Source: Alteribacillus sp041949975
GTDB taxonomy: Bacteria; Bacillota; Bacilli; Bacillales; Marinococcaceae
Assembly: GCF_041949975.1 (NCBI RefSeq)
Contig: NZ_JBHFQG010000026.1
Span: 1 to 54,429 of the forward strand
DNA: 54,429 bases
Direction of reading: 5' to 3'
Every line of letters begins with the position of its first letter. Positions within the stretch are counted from its first letter, which is position 1. The notes beneath the pieces are model-generated. The model was not told where the DNA came from, did not search any database, and was given only the letters and a program-made list of their open reading frames with translations. Shown one piece after another: positions 1-9,146 of the stretch. The position numbers and the translations under genes were made by a program.

Positions 1-1
1 C

Positions 2-76
2 GCAGAAACTCTAGCACAATATGAATCAGGGAATGTTGCACATTTGGATGATCTTACCTACGATCCAATAATATAA
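2..76 (+). CDS. possible 3' end of an unidentified gene (cut by window edge)
   Basis: An open frame enters from the left edge and stops with TAA at 74-76, giving 24 residues that end in DDLTYDPII. The composition looks coding, but the fragment is too short to assign to a family. It could equally be a chance open frame. No terminator hairpin is obvious right after it. Confidence 0.3.
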   Translation, partial: AETLAQYESGNVAHLDDLTYDPII

Positions 77-301
77 TAACCACTTGTAAAAAAATGGATG
101 TTGGACTACCTTTATAGCCCTATTGTCTTTTTTCTTCTGTAATATGGAATATAAAAATCAGAGTATTCCGAACAACTGATAAATGTCAATAAATGGTATA
201 TTTGTATTGGTTTACAAGTGTATAAAATTTTTATGCAACGCTAGTGAGGCAATTATGTTTTTACTAGTTGTGGATAACTATCTCCATATTGTTTGATCCG
301 C

Positions 302-478
302 GTCTAGCTTCAGCGCCCAGCCTCTCGGAGGCCCAAGACGGTTTAAGGAACTTTTGCTAGAATCGCGAACATCGTGTTCGCAACGCAAAAGTTAGCACAT
401 CCTGTGGAAGTAAGAGCGCCTTTAGTGACTGGAGAACATTTACCTGTCGAGGATGATCAGGGCGCTTGCGCTTTTGTT
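302..478 (+). repeat. dispersed intergenic repeat element, copy 1
   Basis: This non-coding block begins GTCTAGCTTCAGCGCCCAGC and ends GGGCGCTTGCGCTTTTGT. A core at 380-412, reading CAACGCAAAAGTTAGCACAT and then CCTGTGGAAGTA, reappears nearly unchanged in inverted orientation at 31911-31943. The outer end and an internal GAACATTT block also recur there. A small hairpin, GCGAAC-ATC-GTGTTCGC, lies just before the core. It resembles the GTCTAGCTCCAGCGCC-type repeats common in Bacillus intergenic DNA (from memory, not searched). Confidence 0.65.
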
Positions 479-486
479 CTGAAGAT

Positions 487-1314
487 TTATTCTTCGATAG
501 AAGCATTTAAGTAGTCTTTATATAGGTTATAGCTTTTATCACCGTAGCGGTTCAAAAACTCGGCAGTAGGTTCAAACGCTTGGGTAAGCGCTTCTTTCTC
601 TCCTTTGCGGTCATCCATGGCCGCATAAACTTCGCTCATCCGATAAAAATGGGTCGGGTCTTCCGTGTCAAGAGCAGTAAGTTCATCATAGCGTTCCAAA
701 CTATTTTCAAAATCTCCAACAGCAAAATAGGCTTGAGCTAAAGCTAATAACAAATCACGCCCTGGCTGCTCATCGTTTTCTTCCATATTTTCTTCTAAAT
801 CGAACAGTAATTGCGCTCCTTGTTCCACGTCATATTCAGAGTCAATGAGAAGCTTGGCGTAATCTATCGTATTTTCTTCACTTTCCGGGTCCAGCTCGTA
901 TTGCTGTTTCATAAGGGCAACAGCATCTTCCACTAAAGCTTTAGAGGGCTCTGCTGTCCGTTGTACGTGTGCTTCCAGAGCTTCAATATAACGACGGGAA
1001 AATGGAGCAGCCTCATCTTCTTCCTCTGCCTGCAATTCTCGTAAGTAAATGATGACTTCGTTAAAATTCCCGCTTTTAATTTCATCTTCCATAATGCTGT
1101 TAATGTTGCTTGTGGAAAGGTCTTCATTTCGAAAACGTTCGGCGAGTTCCTGCAGCGTTTCTTCATTGTAAGTAAAATTTTCATCCTGATAAGCGTATTT
1201 ATCCGTATCTATCGCTTCTTCTTCTGCTAAATGGCGGTTCATTCCGTATGTCGAACAACCGGAAACAATTAATAAACACGAAAGAAAACCAATAACAGTA
1301 AACTTTTTCATCAT
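487..1314 (-). CDS. TPR-type lipoprotein of unknown function
   Basis: Encodes about 275 residues. The N-terminus is a lipoprotein signal with the lipobox VSGC at about residues 17-20, so the mature protein should be tethered to the outer face of the membrane by Cys20. The rest is acidic and helical, with tetratricopeptide-like spacing in the C-terminal half (motifs such as ALAQAYFAVGDFENSLERYD and FYRMSEVYAAMDD). TPR lipoproteins usually act as scaffolds for protein-protein contact, but no partner can be named. Two ATGs lie back to back (1314 and 1311). The gene stands alone, divergent from the SLH amidase, with the repeat element just behind its stop codon. Confidence 0.8.
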   Translation of the reverse strand: MMKKFTVIGFLSCLLIVSGCSTYGMNRHLAEEEAIDTDKYAYQDENFTYNEETLQELAERFRNEDLSTSNINSIMEDEIKSGNFNEVIIYLRELQAEEEDEAAPFSRRYIEALEAHVQRTAEPSKALVEDAVALMKQQYELDPESEENTIDYAKLLIDSEYDVEQGAQLLFDLEENMEENDEQPGRDLLLALAQAYFAVGDFENSLERYDELTALDTEDPTHFYRMSEVYAAMDDRKGEKEALTQAFEPTAEFLNRYGDKSYNLYKDYLNASIEE

Positions 1315-1683
1315 TCTATCACCTGTTCTTTAGGAGTAACTTCTTCATTTTAAACGAAAATGCCGTGAAAAGAAAGATAAAGAATAGGATGGGGGAAGAG
1401 TAAAACAATGTCATGTTTTGAACATATTTGTAACCGAATTTTAATATAAAATAATATTATTTTACTATTTTCGATATTTTCCCATAAAAAATCTAGTTAA
1501 TCTTCATTTTCCGTGCTATTCTTATGTGCAGAAGGAAAGGAATGGAGAATTTTACCTGTCTTTTCTTTTCTTGAAAATAGGATAAAAGGACGGCAGGTAT
1601 GTTTCTGAATTATTACCTTCGTAATGCCGGCTCCCTGAGAGAGCAGAGAAAGGGATCAACACCAAAGAAGGAGGAACAGGTCT
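1315..1683. promoter_or_regulatory. divergent intergenic region and long leader of the SLH amidase
   Basis: About 370 nt between two divergent genes. It is AT-rich to about 1510. It then has a segment at 1594-1633 whose arms GGCA and GGTA can pair with TACC and TGCC, and a purine-rich stretch before the GGAGG ribosome site. The structured leader could be regulatory, but it matches no riboswitch I can identify; a c-di-AMP class was considered and its core motifs are missing. Confidence 0.3.
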
Positions 1684-3348
1684 TTGTTAAAGAAAATTTC
1701 ATATGTGCTGCTGGCCCTGTCTCTTCTGCTTTCTATTTTTCCATCGCTCGGTTTAGAAAAAGCGAAAGCAAGTGACAGGTATTCTGATGTAGGCAGTGAT
1801 CATTGGGCGTTGGATGAAATTATGTACCTGGCAGATGAAGGAGTTGCCACGGGGGATGACACGGGAAGGTTTAGAACAACAGAGCCGCTTACGCGGGCAC
1901 AAGCATCTGTTATGATGACTAATGCTCTTAACGAAAGCGGGCTGGACCGTTCTGCACCATCGTTTTCGGATGTAAACACTGAGTTTTGGGCTTACTCCCG
2001 CATTGAGCGGGCTGTAGAAATGGGGATTTTCCAGGGGAATAATGGGAAGTTCAATCCAAACGACAGCATTGAAAAAGCTCAGGTCGCAGCCGTTGTGGCT
2101 CGTGCTTTTTTTGGACAAGATTCGCAGCATAACGACAGCAGTTTAAATTACAGTGACATATCTGATAGTTTTTGGGCAAAAGGATATATAGCAAGTCTTG
2201 TAGACAACGATGTAATAGAAGATAAAGGCAGTTTTAAACCAAATGAATCAGCCACTCGTGCTGAGTTTGCCGTATTTTTAGCTAGAGCAATGAATGAAGA
2301 TCTTCGTCTTAATAACGATAACGAGGAAGAAATAGAAGAAGATGTGGGGTCGGACGAGTCACCTTCTGACGAGGACATCCTTTTTGAAGGAGTTGTTAAT
2401 GCAAGCACTCCGTTAAACGTCAGAAAAGGACCGGGAATGGATCACAGCGTTATCCATACATTAAGAGATGGTACGAATATAGACGTCTATGGTATTGAAG
2501 GCAACTGGCTTGAAATTTTTGTGAACGATAAAAAAGGGTATGTGTATCAATCTTACATAGACGAAGCAGATGGAGTAGGATCTGATAATCGAAGCAACCC
2601 GGCAGATCCTATCGATCAGGGGCAAGTGACTGCTTCTACTTTAATGGTTCGTTCCGGGCCAAGTGCAAGCTACGACAGCATCGGCAGCTTAAGTAAAGGT
2701 GATGTTGTAGATATTTATGAAGAAACAAACGGAAGCTGGTTGCTCATTAAGTACAATGGTGATTGGGCTTATACTCACAGCGGATATTTGGGACCAGTCG
2801 GCGGTTCGCTCAGCGGAAAAACAATTGTTATTGATGCTGGGCACGGCGGCAGCGACCCGGGAGCACAAGCAAACGGCTTAGTTGAGAAAAATGTCGTTCT
2901 ATCTGTTGCACTTCGCGTAGAAAAGCTGTTAAAAGAAGACGGCGTTGATGTTGTGATGACACGAACTAATGACACATTCATCACTCTTAGCGGAAGAGTA
3001 AGCATTGCTGAACGAGCTAACGCTGATTCCTTTGTCAGTATTCATGCTAATGCAGCGACACCTGCCGCAGAAGGTGCAGAGACTTTTTACAGCACTACTC
3101 ACAAGGCACAAGAAAGCCGCGAGTTAGCGGAAGCTATTCAGGACCGCCTTGTCAGTGATACAGGCATGAACTACCGCCGTGTAGCAAACGCTGGATTTTA
3201 TGTAATTAAAAATACAACGATGCCGAGCACGTTGATTGAATTAGGTTTTCTTACAAACTCTAAAGATGCGAATCGTATGAAAAAGGCCGGTTACAATGAT
3301 AAAGCAGCAAAAGCAGTGTACAATGGTATTAAAGATTATTATGAGTAA
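1684..3348 (+). CDS. SLH-anchored N-acetylmuramoyl-L-alanine amidase
   Basis: A secreted cell-wall hydrolase of 554 residues that should cleave the amide bond between N-acetylmuramic acid and the stem peptide. The start is TTG, set by a strong GAAGGAGG site 9 nt upstream. Order of parts: signal peptide (1-29); three SLH domains (about 30-75, 92-135, 153-200) that bind pyruvylated secondary wall polymer; an acidic linker; two bacterial SH3 domains (about 236-293 and 315-370); and an Amidase_3 catalytic domain (about 380-552). Zinc and catalytic positions are visible in VIDAGHGGSDPGA, LVEKNV, SIHANA and TLIELGFLTN. It lies upstream of csaB, whose product makes the ligand for SLH domains. A terminator follows. 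Confidence 0.93.
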   Translation: MLKKISYVLLALSLLLSIFPSLGLEKAKASDRYSDVGSDHWALDEIMYLADEGVATGDDTGRFRTTEPLTRAQASVMMTNALNESGLDRSAPSFSDVNTEFWAYSRIERAVEMGIFQGNNGKFNPNDSIEKAQVAAVVARAFFGQDSQHNDSSLNYSDISDSFWAKGYIASLVDNDVIEDKGSFKPNESATRAEFAVFLARAMNEDLRLNNDNEEEIEEDVGSDESPSDEDILFEGVVNASTPLNVRKGPGMDHSVIHTLRDGTNIDVYGIEGNWLEIFVNDKKGYVYQSYIDEADGVGSDNRSNPADPIDQGQVTASTLMVRSGPSASYDSIGSLSKGDVVDIYEETNGSWLLIKYNGDWAYTHSGYLGPVGGSLSGKTIVIDAGHGGSDPGAQANGLVEKNVVLSVALRVEKLLKEDGVDVVMTRTNDTFITLSGRVSIAERANADSFVSIHANAATPAAEGAETFYSTTHKAQESRELAEAIQDRLVSDTGMNYRRVANAGFYVIKNTTMPSTLIELGFLTNSKDANRMKKAGYNDKAAKAVYNGIKDYYE

Positions 3349-3366
3349 TAATCTATGAAACTACTT

Positions 3367-3409
3367 CCCGCTTGAAGGGTGTGTTAAACCTTCAGGTGGG
3401 ATTTTTTTC
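3367..3409 (+). terminator. rho-independent terminator of the SLH amidase gene
   Basis: The arms CCCGCTTGAAGG and CCTTCAGGTGGG (with G-T pairs) flank a short loop and are followed by a run of seven T. Confidence 0.85.
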
Positions 3410-3552
3410 TTATTTATGGTGTTTTTTCAATTATCTTCTCTTTTTTTAAAAAGAAATGGTAAAATGTTAAAAGATGCTGTTTTATTTCAGGTGAAAAAAG
3501 GAATAGAATGCTAGGTTTTTCTTCTAGAGACTTAGACAGGGGGCGAATAATA

Positions 3553-5046
3553 TTGAAAAAATCAGCTCTACCTTTTTTTCTGCTTTTATTCATCATTGCT
3601 TTGCCATTATCACTTGAAGCAAAGACCTCTTTTAAGGATTTGGAAAGTTCTTTTTGGGCAGCTGAAGAAATTCAATTTATTGCGGATCAAGGAGTTGCAG
3701 CAGGGTATAAGGATAATACCTTTCGGCCAAAAGCAAACGTAAGCCGCGCCCAAACAGCGAAAATGATTTCCAATGCACTGGATTTAGATGCAGACAGCCA
3801 ATCTGACCAGGAATTTAACGATGTTGACGAAAGCCATGCAGCTTATCCTTACATAGCTGCAGTAGCTGAGGAAGGGATCATGAATGGAAGTGATGGGAAC
3901 TTTCGTCCAAATGAAACGTTAAGCCGAGCGCAAATGGCCGTCGTTCTTTCCCAGGCATTTGATTTAAATGAAAAAGAGGATATTTCTTTTTCTGATGTGT
4001 CAGAGGATTACTGGGCGTTTTCATCGATTCAGAGGTTAGCAGCAAATAGAATTACGAGCGGTCTTTCTGATGGCAGCTTCGGTCCAGGAGAGAATACAAC
4101 AAGAGCTCAATTTTCTGTATTTCTTGCCCGGGCGATGGAAGAAGAATACCGCGTAGAGGAAGTAAACCTTCCGCCGTCTGGTGTGGATAGTGAAGAAGAA
4201 GCCTGGCATTTCCGCGGTGTTACAATTGGAGATTCAGCAGATAAACTGGCAAGCACGCTGGGAGAGCCGGAAGAAACCGAGAAAAGCCGGTATGGATTTG
4301 AATGGCGCCTTTACCACGATGACTATGATAACTACGTGCAGTATGGCGTAGAAAATGGAGAAGTGGTCGCCGTTTATTCAAACCAGGACACTTGGAGAGA
4401 TGAAAGTGGTCTTCAATTAGATGACAGTAACAGTGATGTTATCGACGGATATGGAGATCCTCTTCAATACATTCAAAAGGGCGGTTCTAACTTCAGCTTG
4501 GAGACAGAAGAATCAGGGACCTATAAAGAAAATGGTCGATATACTACATTTTTCTATGACAAGCATCGTGACAACCGCATAACTGCTGTACTGCTTGTGG
4601 ACAGTGAGGTAGAAGAGAACTTCAATCAATATTACGCAGAACCGACAAAGAGTTTAAAAGAAAGCTATGAACACCAGGTGTTTCACATAGCTAACGCTCA
4701 GAGAAAACGATACGGCCGCAGTATCTTAGAATGGGATGACATGGCATCTGGAACAGCACGGGCTCACAGTGCGGACATGGTAAGGAATCAGTTCTTTGAC
4801 CATACCAATCTGGATGGTGAAAATCCGTTCGACCGGATGAGAAAAGACGGGATTAAATTCTATAATGCTGCCGAAAATATTGCTTACGGTCAAGTCAGCC
4901 CTATTTTCGCTCACGAAGGCTGGATGAATTCCAAAAGCCACCGTGATTCTTTACTGGGCAACTATAAGCGTTTAGGTGTCGGTGTCGCATTTAATGAATC
5001 GCGGAAGCAGCCGTATTACACACAGAATTTTTTCACACCAAGATAA
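3553..5046 (+). CDS. SLH-domain protein with CAP (SCP/PR1-like) domain, YkwD-type
   Basis: About 497 residues from a TTG start with an AGGGGG site 9 nt upstream, which gives a clean signal peptide (LKKSALPFFLLLFIIALP). An in-frame ATG at 3508 with a weaker site would add 15 residues before that signal and is less likely. Three SLH domains occupy about 25-200. A CAP-associated N-terminal domain follows (about 220-340, starting FRGVTIGDSADKL). A C-terminal CAP domain (about 375-497) has HSADM, FFDHTN, AAENIAYG and HRDSLLG. CAP proteins of Bacillaceae are extracellular and mostly of unknown activity. It is a separate transcription unit between two terminators. Confidence 0.92.
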   Translation: MKKSALPFFLLLFIIALPLSLEAKTSFKDLESSFWAAEEIQFIADQGVAAGYKDNTFRPKANVSRAQTAKMISNALDLDADSQSDQEFNDVDESHAAYPYIAAVAEEGIMNGSDGNFRPNETLSRAQMAVVLSQAFDLNEKEDISFSDVSEDYWAFSSIQRLAANRITSGLSDGSFGPGENTTRAQFSVFLARAMEEEYRVEEVNLPPSGVDSEEEAWHFRGVTIGDSADKLASTLGEPEETEKSRYGFEWRLYHDDYDNYVQYGVENGEVVAVYSNQDTWRDESGLQLDDSNSDVIDGYGDPLQYIQKGGSNFSLETEESGTYKENGRYTTFFYDKHRDNRITAVLLVDSEVEENFNQYYAEPTKSLKESYEHQVFHIANAQRKRYGRSILEWDDMASGTARAHSADMVRNQFFDHTNLDGENPFDRMRKDGIKFYNAAENIAYGQVSPIFAHEGWMNSKSHRDSLLGNYKRLGVGVAFNESRKQPYYTQNFFTPR

Positions 5047-5051
5047 ACAAG

Positions 5052-5085
5052 AAACCGTTCCTTCACTCTGGAACGGTTTTTTGTT
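5052..5085 (+). terminator. rho-independent terminator of the SLH-CAP gene
   Basis: A perfect 10-bp stem, AAACCGTTCC / GGAACGGTTT, with an 8-nt loop followed by TTTTTGTTGTTTT. Confidence 0.9.
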
Positions 5086-5094
5086 GTTTTAGAC

Positions 5095-5265
5095 AGCGAG
5101 GGAAGTGGAGGTAAGTGGAGGTTATCCAGTAGTGTTCATAAATACGAGAAAGCAGACCATATCTCAGAAAGTGTACATAAACCTGAGAAAGTGGTTCATA
5201 TCCTGCAAATAAATACCGAAAAACATACACCACAAAAATTGAACCCATTCCACATAAAGCTAGCC
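5095..5265 (+). repeat. degenerate ~22-nt tandem repeat array, array 1
   Basis: Directly behind the terminator lie units of the form AGTGTTCATAAATACGAGAA, AGTGTACATAAACCTGAGAA and AGTGGTTCATATCC, spaced about 17-22 nt apart. The same unit recurs in three other gaps (13815-14290, 23870-24560, 47730-48060). No coding role is apparent. Confidence 0.6.
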
Positions 5266-5515
5266 CAACCTAAAATTATTCTCACAAATTTCAGCATGAA
5301 GATCTCGTCAATTTTCAACAATTATCTTTGACATGAAATCGAAACTAGGCGAGCCGGCCGAACGGGTGTATAATAGAAGATATGGTAATATGCGTATGCT
5401 GCGTGTCTTATGCCATAGGCACGCAGCATTGTCTTGCATTGACACATAAGAGTTTAGCTGAAGTAATACTTGCACGTTCAATAAATTTCAGAGAAAAGGT
5501 TAGGTACGTATACAT
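5266..5515 (+). promoter_or_regulatory. promoter and structured leader of the csaB operon
   Basis: A TATAAT box at 5369-5374 is a good -10 candidate; no convincing -35 sits at normal spacing. It is followed by a perfect inverted repeat ATGCTGCGTG (5396-5405) / CACGCAGCAT (5420-5429) with no T-run. That would put a hairpin near the 5' end of the operon mRNA; it could be a protein-binding site or an mRNA-stabilising stem. Confidence 0.5.
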
Positions 5516-6655
5516 ATGAAAGTTGGAATTATAGGGAATTACGGCCATAACAACAATGGAGATGAAGCGATTCTGTCTGGGCTGCTTCATCAATTAACGA
5601 CTGCCGGCCACGTCCAAAAAGAAAATATTGTTGTTTTTAGCAACAACCCGTCGAACACAAAAGAAAGACACGGGGTAGCCTCTTTCCCGCTTCTTTATAA
5701 GGAAGGAAGTGTGGTTAAATCAGGGCTGAAAACGATAAAAGAAAGCCGAAAAGTGATGAAACAGCTTGACCTCCTTATTATTGGGGGAGGCGGTTTACTG
5801 ATGGATATGTATAAACGGGACGCTCCTTTATACAGCGTACTTGGCTTAACGGGAAAATTCAGCGGCTGCCGTGTTGCTGTCCATGGAGTAGGAGCAGGGC
5901 CGATCACGACAAAGCCAGGCAGATTTTTTATAAAAAAACTGCTGCAAGCGTCTTCTTCCGTCGCAGTACGTGATGAAAAATCAAAGCAACTATTACGAGA
6001 GATTGGCGTCCAAAAGAATGTGGATGTTATTTATGACCCTGCTTTTTCTGTGCCTGTAAAAGAGCCTCGTCAACGCTCAGACCGTATTCAAAAGGTAGGG
6101 ATAACGGCCGTACCTTATTTCAGCCAGCAGTACTGGCCGACGCCTGATCCCGATAAATATGAAGCCTATCTCACCGGCATGGCTGCATCACTTGATCAGC
6201 TTATCCCAGAAAAAGGCATAGAAGTGACTTTTTTTTCAACAAAATATCCTGAAGACGTTCAGGTTACAAAAGATATTGCGGCGAAAATGAACCAGCAAGA
6301 ACATATCAACATCATAGAAGACAATCTGCCGCCAGAGGAGATTGTAAACATAGCTTCATCACAGGATTTAGTTATCGGGACGCGCTTACACTCGCTTATT
6401 TTATCCGTGAATGCCGAAACTCCGATAATTGGTGTGGAATATCACAAAAAAGTGAAGGATTTCATGAGTGAAATAAAAAAAGACAAATATTCAGTGCCGA
6501 TAGACAAGCTCCAGGATAAAGAAAACGGCATCGTTCAAGCCTTTGAAAAGGCTGATACCAACTGGCAGCAATTACAGGAAAACACAACTGATATATCGCG
6601 CAACCTGAAACAAAAAGCAGCAGAAGGCATGAAACTGCTCGAACTTAAAAATTAG
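5516..6655 (+). CDS. csaB: CsaB, polysaccharide pyruvyl transferase
   Basis: 379 residues. CsaB transfers a pyruvyl group from phosphoenolpyruvate onto an N-acetylhexosamine-containing residue of the secondary cell wall polymer, forming the ketal recognised by SLH domains. The family signature is clear at the N-terminus (VGIIGNYGHNNNGDEAI) and in the GGGGLLMDM, VRDEKSKQLL and GTRLHSLI motifs. The length is normal for the family. It is the first gene of a seven-gene operon with very short spacings, and it lies among three genes for SLH proteins, which supports the role directly. Confidence 0.93.
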   Translation: MKVGIIGNYGHNNNGDEAILSGLLHQLTTAGHVQKENIVVFSNNPSNTKERHGVASFPLLYKEGSVVKSGLKTIKESRKVMKQLDLLIIGGGGLLMDMYKRDAPLYSVLGLTGKFSGCRVAVHGVGAGPITTKPGRFFIKKLLQASSSVAVRDEKSKQLLREIGVQKNVDVIYDPAFSVPVKEPRQRSDRIQKVGITAVPYFSQQYWPTPDPDKYEAYLTGMAASLDQLIPEKGIEVTFFSTKYPEDVQVTKDIAAKMNQQEHINIIEDNLPPEEIVNIASSQDLVIGTRLHSLILSVNAETPIIGVEYHKKVKDFMSEIKKDKYSVPIDKLQDKENGIVQAFEKADTNWQQLQENTTDISRNLKQKAAEGMKLLELKN

Positions 6656-6677
6656 AAATGAATGGTGTGACAGAGTT

Positions 6678-8018
6678 ATGTTTAATCGGTATCTGCCAAA
6701 AGAGAGAGCTAATCATTTTCTCTTAATGGCAACCGTTTTATTAGTTGTATGGACTTCATTTGAATTACTTTTCACCCGTATTTGGAATAATTGGCTTCCT
6801 ATCATACCAAGCTTATTAGGATATGCAAGTGAAGGGCTTTTGATGGTTATGACTGCGGTTGTCCTATTTCATCCCAAAATAGGGAGAAAACATCTTAAAG
6901 AACGATTTAAAAATCCATTAAATAAAAGCCTGCTGATCTTTTTTGGCTTCGTTTTATTTAGTTTATTTGTTAATAATGTTCCATTTGCACAAGGGGTATT
7001 TGGAGTACGTGCTTTATTTCAATTTTTAGTGCTGTTTTTTATTTTGCTCGCCCTCGACATTCCCGAACGGTGGGTGAAACGGCTGTTTCATATCATTCTT
7101 GGGCTTGGTGTGATGCAGGCTGTAATTGGAATTTTCCAGGTTATTCTCAGAGTTCCGCTCCCGCTTCGAAATACAGAAGAGCGCCGCAGCATTTCGATCG
7201 GGGAAGAAATAAGAGCATTTGGATTAATGGATTCTAGTAATACACTCGGCGGCTATTTAGTAGCGATTTTACTTTTGCTGGCGATGTATGTTTTTGTGTT
7301 CCGCCAGCAGATTAGTAAAAAACAATTAATAATATATGGATTAATCGGCCTCGTTTTATTAGCGGGCGTTGGTTTAACATTCTCCCGACAGGCCTTTCTT
7401 GCACTCATTGCCTGCTTCGGGTTGATTGGATTGATTTTTAGAAAAAACAAAGCATTCCGTATTATGCTCTTTACATCGATTGGGCTGCTGGTCGTTTTTG
7501 TCGCAGGATATGGACTTGCGCTTACCTTTTTTGAAGGCTTTGCGCAGCGAAACCTATATACGCTTGATTTATCTAAAAACTACCGTTATTTAATTATATT
7601 AAGCGGACTGCTTGTATTTACCTTCAGCCCTTTTTTTGGCGTTGGACCGGGTATGTTTGGGAGTAACGCTGCTTTCTTTTTTAATTCGAAATTTCATCAG
7701 TTTATGCACGAAGACCTTCCGACAACGATGACGACTGTGGATAACAACGCTCTCTATGTCCTGGTGGAGTATGGCGTAATCGGGGTTATTTTACTAGCCC
7801 TCATTGCTTTTGTGATTTTGAAAATAAGTGGAAAAATGGCACTTTCCGCTGACTTAAAACAACGGTGGCTTGGTCTTTTCATTATTACGTTTACTGTTGC
7901 CTGGTTTTTCATGGGGCTGTTATCAACAGCCTGGGAAAATCACCAGATCGCTTTATTTTTCTGGCTTTTCCTCGGTATTGCAGTGAATTGGTTCAAACGA
8001 GAAAACACGGGGGAATAA
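6678..8018 (+). CDS. O-antigen ligase / Wzy-like polymerase membrane protein
   Basis: 446 residues, strongly hydrophobic, with about ten to twelve predicted membrane segments and one larger outside loop around residues 300-360 (HEDLPTTMTTVDNNALYVLVEYG). This is the architecture of the O-antigen ligase/polymerase superfamily, which joins lipid-linked glycan units outside the membrane. It starts 22 nt after csaB and ends 3 nt before the next gene, so it belongs to the same polymer pathway. Whether it polymerises repeats or transfers finished chains cannot be told from sequence. Confidence 0.85.
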   Translation: MFNRYLPKERANHFLLMATVLLVVWTSFELLFTRIWNNWLPIIPSLLGYASEGLLMVMTAVVLFHPKIGRKHLKERFKNPLNKSLLIFFGFVLFSLFVNNVPFAQGVFGVRALFQFLVLFFILLALDIPERWVKRLFHIILGLGVMQAVIGIFQVILRVPLPLRNTEERRSISIGEEIRAFGLMDSSNTLGGYLVAILLLLAMYVFVFRQQISKKQLIIYGLIGLVLLAGVGLTFSRQAFLALIACFGLIGLIFRKNKAFRIMLFTSIGLLVVFVAGYGLALTFFEGFAQRNLYTLDLSKNYRYLIILSGLLVFTFSPFFGVGPGMFGSNAAFFFNSKFHQFMHEDLPTTMTTVDNNALYVLVEYGVIGVILLALIAFVILKISGKMALSADLKQRWLGLFIITFTVAWFFMGLLSTAWENHQIALFFWLFLGIAVNWFKRENTGE

Positions 8019-8021
8019 ACG

Positions 8022-9146
8022 ATGCGGATTCTAGTGATTAGCAATATGTATCCTTCACATGAGGCTCCGACCTTTGGCATCTTTGTCAAAAATCAAGTAA
8101 AAGCGTTATCGAAACAAGGGAATCAAGTGGGTGTAGCAGCCATAAATAACCCAAAAATGGGGAAGAAGAATGTGTTGAAAAAATACAGCGCATGGTTGTT
8201 AGGGACAGCGCGCCGGCTTGCTTTTGGCGGAAAAGCATATGATGTCGTTCATGCTCATTATGCTTTTCCATCCGGCTTGCTGGCACGCTGGTTCCGCCGT
8301 CGTTACGGCACCCCTTATGTTGTCACCTGCCATGGCGGCGATTTAAATAAGATGGCCAGAAAGGGTGCGTTTTTCCGAAAACAGACAGAGCGCATTCTTC
8401 ACGATGCTGCTCACGTGATTGTAGTAGGGCGGGATTTAGAACAACAGGTAATCCACGATTTTAACGTCCCAAAGGACAGAGTGTCGGTTTTTAGTATGGG
8501 AGTGGATCGCGCAGTGTTTTATCCCCGGCCGAAGGAAGAAATACAGAAGCTTCTGAAGCTTTCCCAGGATAAAAAACACCTTCTGTATGTTGGTAATATT
8601 ATTGAAGAAAAAGGGATCGGCGATTTAATTGAAGCTGCTGCTTCTTTGCGGGAGAACGTGCCGGAAGCCGTGCTGCATGTAGTCGGGCAGCCAAAACAGG
8701 AAGAATACTTTGAAAAACTGAAACAGCGGATTGGAGAATTAAACTTAACGGAACACGTCAATTTCCATGGACCTAAATCACAAACCGAAGTAGCGGACTG
8801 GATGAGTGCAGCCGATGTATTTGTGCTGCCTTCTCATACGGAAGGCTTCGGGTTGGTAGCAGTGGAAGCAATGGCCTGCGAAACACCGGTAGTCGGAACA
8901 GATACAGGCGGCTTAACACATTTGCTAGCTGATGATGCTGGAGCTATTGCAGAGCCCCAAAACCCAGCTTCTCTAGCAGAAAAAATGCAGCAGGTTCTGG
9001 AAGAAGAAAGCTATAAAAAACAGCTGGTGGAAAATGGCAAACAGCAAGCTGAAGCAAATGATGCCGAACAAATTACAGCAAAAGTGATCAACATCTACCA
9101 AGAAGCACAACAGAGGCAGGGTGAAAAAAATGAGCAAAAAACGTAA
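8022..9146 (+). CDS. GT4-family glycosyltransferase
   Basis: 374 residues with the GT-B fold pattern of family 4: an N-terminal domain starting RILVISNMYPSHEAPTFGIF, a central HAHYAFPSG and CHGGDL, and a C-terminal nucleotide-sugar site with SHTEGFGLVAVEAMACETPV. It should add a sugar from a nucleotide donor to the growing lipid-linked polymer unit on the cytoplasmic face. The ribosome site GGGGGAA precedes the ATG. The 3' end overlaps the next gene by 17 nt, a sign of translational coupling. Donor and acceptor are unknown. Confidence 0.9.
   Translation: MRILVISNMYPSHEAPTFGIFVKNQVKALSKQGNQVGVAAINNPKMGKKNVLKKYSAWLLGTARRLAFGGKAYDVVHAHYAFPSGLLARWFRRRYGTPYVVTCHGGDLNKMARKGAFFRKQTERILHDAAHVIVVGRDLEQQVIHDFNVPKDRVSVFSMGVDRAVFYPRPKEEIQKLLKLSQDKKHLLYVGNIIEEKGIGDLIEAAASLRENVPEAVLHVVGQPKQEEYFEKLKQRIGELNLTEHVNFHGPKSQTEVADWMSAADVFVLPSHTEGFGLVAVEAMACETPVVGTDTGGLTHLLADDAGAIAEPQNPASLAEKMQQVLEEESYKKQLVENGKQQAEANDAEQITAKVINIYQEAQQRQGEKNEQKT

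Noticed and set aside
1520..1683. Possible c-di-AMP (ydaO/yuaA) riboswitch before the SLH amidase
   Set aside because: The position is plausible for a wall hydrolase, but the GAGCCGGGGGAACC-type core and the ACCCGAA / AACCUCGUAAGC elements are not present.
5095..5265. CRISPR array
   Set aside because: The ~22-nt units are degenerate with no constant repeat and no unique spacers of fixed length; no cas genes are near any of the four arrays.
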